Shown here: piece by piece, positions 6,606 to 9,005 of the stretch | Layout: each line of letters opens with the position of its first letter | Position numbering within the stretch: position 1 is the first letter of the stretch | NCBI GenBank assembly: GCA_031376265.1 | Contig: JANMDK010000041.1 | Location: forward strand, 1 to 9,005 | Direction: 5' to 3' | Length of the DNA: 9,005 nucleotides | DNA from: SZAS-79 sp031376265 | Lineage (GTDB): Bacteria > Pseudomonadota > Gammaproteobacteria > Burkholderiales > SG8-39 | Made by a program: the position numbers and the translations under genes | The notes under the pieces: model-generated | What the model was told of the DNA's origin: nothing | Databases searched by the model: none | The model's input: the letters and a program-made list of their open reading frames with translations, nothing else

Positions 6606-6625
6606 GGCAAAAGGTAGAATAACCG
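6606..6625. promoter_or_regulatory. 20-nt divergent start region between kinase and HPt genes
   Basis: Only 20 nt separate the two start codons. It contains TAGAAT (6615-6620) reading plus, 5 nt before the HPt ATG, and TATTCT (6621-6616) reading minus, 10 nt before the kinase ATG. TTGTCA at 6595-6600 is a possible -35 for the plus strand, but its spacing to TAGAAT is only 14 nt. Any plus promoter must extend into the kinase coding region and any minus promoter into the HPt gene, so the two are likely to interfere or be co-controlled. An AAAGG at 6610-6614 could be a distant ribosome site for HPt. Confidence 0.35.
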
Positions 6626-6994
6626 ATGACCAGTGAAGCGAGCCCCCTGCTGGACGCCGAGCACGTCGCCGACCTCGTTGCCCTGGACAAGGGGAAGGGC
6701 GAGGTGTTCAGGCGGTTCGTCGACCTCTTCGTGGCCAAGGCGCCGGAGCGCATGGCGCTGATCGCCCACTGCGCGAAGGAATTCGATTGCAGGAGCATGG
6801 CGGACGCGGCGCACGCATTGCGCGGCGCCGCAGGCAACATCGGCGCGATCCGGCTGGCGGGGCTGCTCGGGCGCATCGAGGCAGCCGGACGTACCGGCGA
6901 CCTGCCGGCGGCCCAGGCGGGCATCGCGCTACTGGATGCCGAATACACGGCTACGCTCGCCGCGCTGAATAAAAGGGGCCAGGCTCAATCCTGA
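6626..6994 (+). CDS. histidine phosphotransfer (HPt) domain protein
   Basis: A 122-residue single-domain HPt protein. The four-helix bundle is predicted from FRRFVDLFVAKAPERMALI (helix 2) and the signature AAHALRGAAGNIGA (61-74), matching the family pattern H-x-x-(K/R)-G-x-x-x-x-x-G-A, with H63 as phospho-acceptor and R66 in the usual Lys position. A further helix LAGLLGRIEAAGRTG follows. Its neighbour across a 20-nt gap is the hybrid kinase, so the expected route is H248 to D539 of the kinase, then H63 of this protein, then an unseen response regulator. The last seven residues, KRGQAQS, and the TGA come from the left arm of element 4; the native domain ends at about LAALN. Start chosen at the ATG that gives normal HPt length; AAAGG is 11 nt upstream. 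Confidence 0.9.
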   Translation: MTSEASPLLDAEHVADLVALDKGKGEVFRRFVDLFVAKAPERMALIAHCAKEFDCRSMADAAHALRGAAGNIGAIRLAGLLGRIEAAGRTGDLPAAQAGIALLDAEYTATLAALNKRGQAQS

Positions 6995-7113
6995 CAAATG
7001 ATGAGCGGGGCCAGGTTCAATTTTCCTTGCGTGCTGCCGCATAACTGCAATCGGGAAGGAAAATTGAGCCTGGCCCCATTTGCTGGTTGTCAGGATTGAG
7101 CCTGGCCCCTTTT
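6971..7113. repeat. repeat element 4 (composite nested palindrome), likely bidirectional terminator
   Basis: Outer arms 6971-6995 and 7089-7113 are perfect 25-bp reverse complements, both of the AATCCTGAC type. The inner arms are 7007-7028 and 7056-7077 (22 bp, one mismatch) around a 27-nt loop. Read in reverse complement it aligns with element 2: the GGTTCAA variant arm, the flanking GCTCAT-ATT and AAAT spacers and the GCGGC loop core fall in the same places. Elements 2 and 4 are therefore inverted copies of one composite unit. It lies between the converging HPt and dehydrogenase genes and encodes the C-terminal KRGQAQS plus TGA of both. T4 follows the stem on both strands. Confidence 0.93.
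7007..7077. repeat. inner hairpin of element 4
   Basis: A 22-bp stem with one C/T mismatch encloses the loop at 7029-7055. Same architecture as the inner hairpin of element 2 but in the opposite orientation, as shown by which arm carries GGTTCAA (left here, right there). Confidence 0.85.
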
Positions 7114-8067
7114 ATTCCAGACCTCGGGGTTGACGAAGTTGAGCGGTTTTTCGCCGTTGAGGATGCGGACGGTTTCACGCGCGGCGCCTTCGCTCATGCG
7201 CTCGACGGCCTCCACGGTGAGGCCGGCCTGGTGCGGGGTGAGCACGACGTTGTCGAGCTTCATCAGCGGGTGATCGGCGGCGAGCGGCTGCTTGTCGAAG
7301 ACGTCGAGCGCCGCACCACGGATTTTCCGGGCTTGGAGAGCCTCGGTAATCGCCGCCTCGTCCACCACCGGACCGCGAGCCACGTTCACCAGCACCGCAT
7401 TCTTCCTCATCGAAGCGATCCGCGCCCGGCTCGCCAGCCCCTTGGTTTCCGCCGTCAACGGACAGGCGAGGATGACGAAATCGCTTTCCGCAAAGAGCTT
7501 GTCCGCCGACACGCCTTCGACTTCTTTCGGCAGGTTGGCAAGGTTGCGCTGATGGCCGAGGACTTTCATGCCGAAGCCGTGATGGCAGATGCGCGTGACG
7601 GCCTGGCCAATCGCGCCCACGCCGACGATTCCCACCGTTTTGCCGGCGAGCTCGATGCTCTCCTCGGCGATCGGCCGCACCGCGTCCCAACCTTTGGTGC
7701 GGAGACCTGAATCCATGCGATGCGTGCCGCGTGCGAGCATCAGCATCGTCGTCACTACGTGCTCCGCCACGGTCTGCGCATTGACGCCCGGCACATTCGC
7801 GACCGGAATGCCGAGCCTGGTTGCCGACTCCATCGGGATCATGTCGACGCCCGCGCCATGGCGCACCACGCCCTTGAGCCGATGCGGACGCTCGAAGATA
7901 TCGTCCGGCAGCTTGACGCGAACGATCAGCACATCGCAGTCGCCGACCATGGCGCGAAGCGTGTCCGGCTTCGGATCCGGCGCGAGGACGAACTCCGCCA
8001 CTTCGCGAATGATTTTCTCGCCGACGGGAACGGTCGGGTTGGTCAGCAATACCCTGGGTCGGGCCAT
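7090..8067 (-). CDS. D-isomer-specific 2-hydroxyacid dehydrogenase (phosphoglycerate dehydrogenase-like)
   Basis: A 325-residue NAD(P)-dependent enzyme with the split substrate-binding domain of the family. RHGAGVDMIP (69-78) and VNAQTVAEHVVTTMLML (95-111) belong to the first half and hinge. The Rossmann motif is VGIVGVGAIG (145-154), and VNVARGPVVDE (227-237) carries catalytic R231. H279 lies in LTPHQAG. The position normally held by the catalytic Glu (DVFxxEP) is Gln here: DVFDKQP, Q260. Formate dehydrogenases in the same superfamily also have Gln there, so activity is not excluded, but substrate or pH behaviour may differ. Such enzymes interconvert 2-hydroxy and 2-oxo acids. It starts 4 nt after the amidase stop, so the two are co-transcribed. 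The native protein appears to end near NPEVWN; KRGQAQS and the TGA come from element 4. Confidence 0.92.
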   Translation of the reverse strand: MARPRVLLTNPTVPVGEKIIREVAEFVLAPDPKPDTLRAMVGDCDVLIVRVKLPDDIFERPHRLKGVVRHGAGVDMIPMESATRLGIPVANVPGVNAQTVAEHVVTTMLMLARGTHRMDSGLRTKGWDAVRPIAEESIELAGKTVGIVGVGAIGQAVTRICHHGFGMKVLGHQRNLANLPKEVEGVSADKLFAESDFVILACPLTAETKGLASRARIASMRKNAVLVNVARGPVVDEAAITEALQARKIRGAALDVFDKQPLAADHPLMKLDNVVLTPHQAGLTVEAVERMSEGAARETVRILNGEKPLNFVNPEVWNKRGQAQS

Positions 8068-8071
8068 GGTC

Positions 8072-9005
8072 CTATTTCTTCAGTTTGGAAAGGTCGGGCG
8101 AGGCGATCGGCATGAGCGACTCGAAAGCGCGCGCGGCGCGCAGCACCAGTGCATCGGCATACCGCGCGCCGACGAGGTGCAAGCCCACGGGCAGGCCGTC
8201 CTTGGTGAAGCCGCAGGGAATCGAGGCGGCCGGCTGCTGCGTGAGGTTGAACGGGTAGGAGAAAGGCGACCAGTCGGTCCAGCGCTTCTCTTTCAATACG
8301 TCGGCGACTTCGCGGCCTGCCTCAAAAGCTGCGAGCGGCAGCGTCGGCGTGAGCAGCAAATCGTACTGTTCGTGGAAGAGCTGCATTTTCACGCCGAGTT
8401 CGCCTCGCCGCTGGGCGGCAGCCAGCAGCTCCATCGCGGTGAATTGCGCGCCCTGGCGCGCGGTGTCCACCAGCCCCGGGTCGATCAGCGAGTGTTTCTC
8501 CTTGGGGATCGTCGAGAGCAGCAGCGCTGCGCCCGGAAACCAGTGCTTCGCGAAGATTTCGCCGGCATTCTCGAAGCCGGGATCCTTCTCTTCGACGATT
8601 GCGCCGAGCTCGGCAAAGCGCAGCGCGGCTTTCTTGACGATCGCCGCGATCTCGGGATCGACGTTTGCGTAACCGAGGTTCGCGCTGTACGCGATGCGCA
8701 GACCGCGCATGCCGTCCTCCAGCCCGATGCGATAGTCGCGGCCGTCGGGCGGGAGCTGGTGCCAGTCGCGCTGATCGGGTAGGGAGAGCACGTTCATCAT
8801 CAGCGCCGAGTCCGTAACGGTGCGCGTCATGGGCCCGACGTGAGCTACGGTGCCGAAAGGCGAGAGCGGCCACGCCGGCACGCGCCCGAAGGTCGCTTTG
8901 ATGCCGAACAGGCCGCTGAAGGCGCACGGAATGCGGATCGAGCCGCCGCCGTCGGTGCCGACGCTCAGCGGGCCCATGCCCGACGCGACCGCCGCCGCGC
9001 TGCCG
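8072..9005 (-). CDS. amidase signature family enzyme, N-terminus outside the window
   Basis: The minus-strand frame is open from TAG at 8072-8074 to the right edge; the true start is beyond 9005. The first visible residues, GSAAAVASGMGPLSVGTDGG, then GGSIRIP, are the amidase signature: the GSA stretch is the end of the GGSSGGS block (cis-Ser just outside), and the Ser of GTDGGGSIRIP is the expected nucleophile. The catalytic Lys would lie upstream, unseen. GIKATFGRVP and HVGPMTRTVTD follow as usual. The C-terminus PFNLTQQPAASIPCG, then GLPVGLHLVG, is the standard family ending, complete at LKK. Enzymes of this family hydrolyse amides to acid and ammonia or amine, and the specificity ranges too widely to call. 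The internal ATG at 8975-8977 is inside the signature and is not the start. The dehydrogenase gene follows after 4 nt. Confidence 0.92.
   Translation of the reverse strand, partial: GSAAAVASGMGPLSVGTDGGGSIRIPCAFSGLFGIKATFGRVPAWPLSPFGTVAHVGPMTRTVTDSALMMNVLSLPDQRDWHQLPPDGRDYRIGLEDGMRGLRIAYSANLGYANVDPEIAAIVKKAALRFAELGAIVEEKDPGFENAGEIFAKHWFPGAALLLSTIPKEKHSLIDPGLVDTARQGAQFTAMELLAAAQRRGELGVKMQLFHEQYDLLLTPTLPLAAFEAGREVADVLKEKRWTDWSPFSYPFNLTQQPAASIPCGFTKDGLPVGLHLVGARYADALVLRAARAFESLMPIASPDLSKLKK

Noticed and set aside
6592..6625. A sigma-70 promoter for HPt using TTGTCA and TAGAAT
   Set aside because: Both boxes look good alone but are only 14 nt apart, too short for a normal promoter, so it is mentioned only as a weak candidate.
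3783..7113. Integron attC sites and a gene-cassette array
   Set aside because: The palindromes at gene ends resemble attC in size and place, but no GTTRRRY/RYYYAAC core sites flank them, the stems are near-perfect rather than bulged, genes lie on both strands, and no integrase is visible.
650..7113. CRISPR array
   Set aside because: Repeats are few, kilobases apart and separated by genes, with no regular spacers.
8072..8977. Amidase start at the ATG of 8975-8977
   Set aside because: The frame stays open to 9005 and the residues before it (GSAAAVASG) belong to the amidase signature, so the gene simply continues out of the window.

Overview
The window is about 9 kb of GC-rich DNA. It looks like the chromosome of a betaproteobacterium, probably Burkholderiales-like or an uncultured relative. 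This is inferred from the codon use, a Bug/TctC-type periplasmic binding protein, and a set of catabolic genes (AMP-dependent acyl-CoA ligase, N-acyl-D-amino-acid deacylase-type amidohydrolase, SDR, D-2-hydroxyacid dehydrogenase, amidase) typical of metabolically versatile members of that group. No rRNA, tRNA, CRISPR array, phage gene or transposase is visible.

Layout, left to right: (1) 1-540, minus strand, N-terminal part of an acyl-CoA ligase that runs off the left edge. (2) 541-726, a divergent intergenic region holding repeat element 1. (3) 727-3784, a tight plus-strand operon: ABM-domain protein, Bug-type solute-binding protein, Amidohydro_3-type amidohydrolase, with gaps of 21 and 22 nt. 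(4) 3783-3930, composite repeat element 2. (5) 3907-4707, minus-strand SDR oxidoreductase. (6) 4726-4787, short repeat element 3. (7) 4764-6605, minus-strand membrane hybrid histidine kinase (HisKA, HATPase, REC), divergent across 20 nt from (8) 6626-6994, a plus-strand HPt protein. Together these are most of a phosphorelay without an output regulator. (9) 6971-7113, composite repeat element 4. (10) 7090-9005, a minus-strand operon of an amidase (5' end beyond the window) followed after 4 nt by a D-2-hydroxyacid dehydrogenase.

The most striking signal is the repeat family. Twelve copies of the core GGGGCCAGGCTCAA (two have GGTTCAA) are arranged as four palindromic elements. Two are short hairpins (about 60 bp, 12-nt loop). 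Two are nested double hairpins (about 145 bp) with related inner loops, lying in opposite orientations. All five transcription-unit ends visible in the window fall inside or at the edge of a repeat arm. Four unrelated proteins (SDR, histidine kinase, HPt, dehydrogenase) therefore end in the same repeat-encoded tail, KRGQAQS or KRGQAQT, and a fifth (the amidohydrolase) has its TAA stop completed by the repeat. Each outer arm is A4-GC stem-T4, so the elements also look like bidirectional intrinsic terminators. No transposase or target duplication is visible. A REP/BIME-like or MITE-like family moved in trans is the best guess, and it is inference.

Metabolically, the operon at 727-3784 probably handles uptake and hydrolysis of an unidentified acylated or amide compound. 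The amidase/dehydrogenase pair could act on related amides and 2-hydroxy or 2-oxo acids. No substrate can be named from sequence alone.
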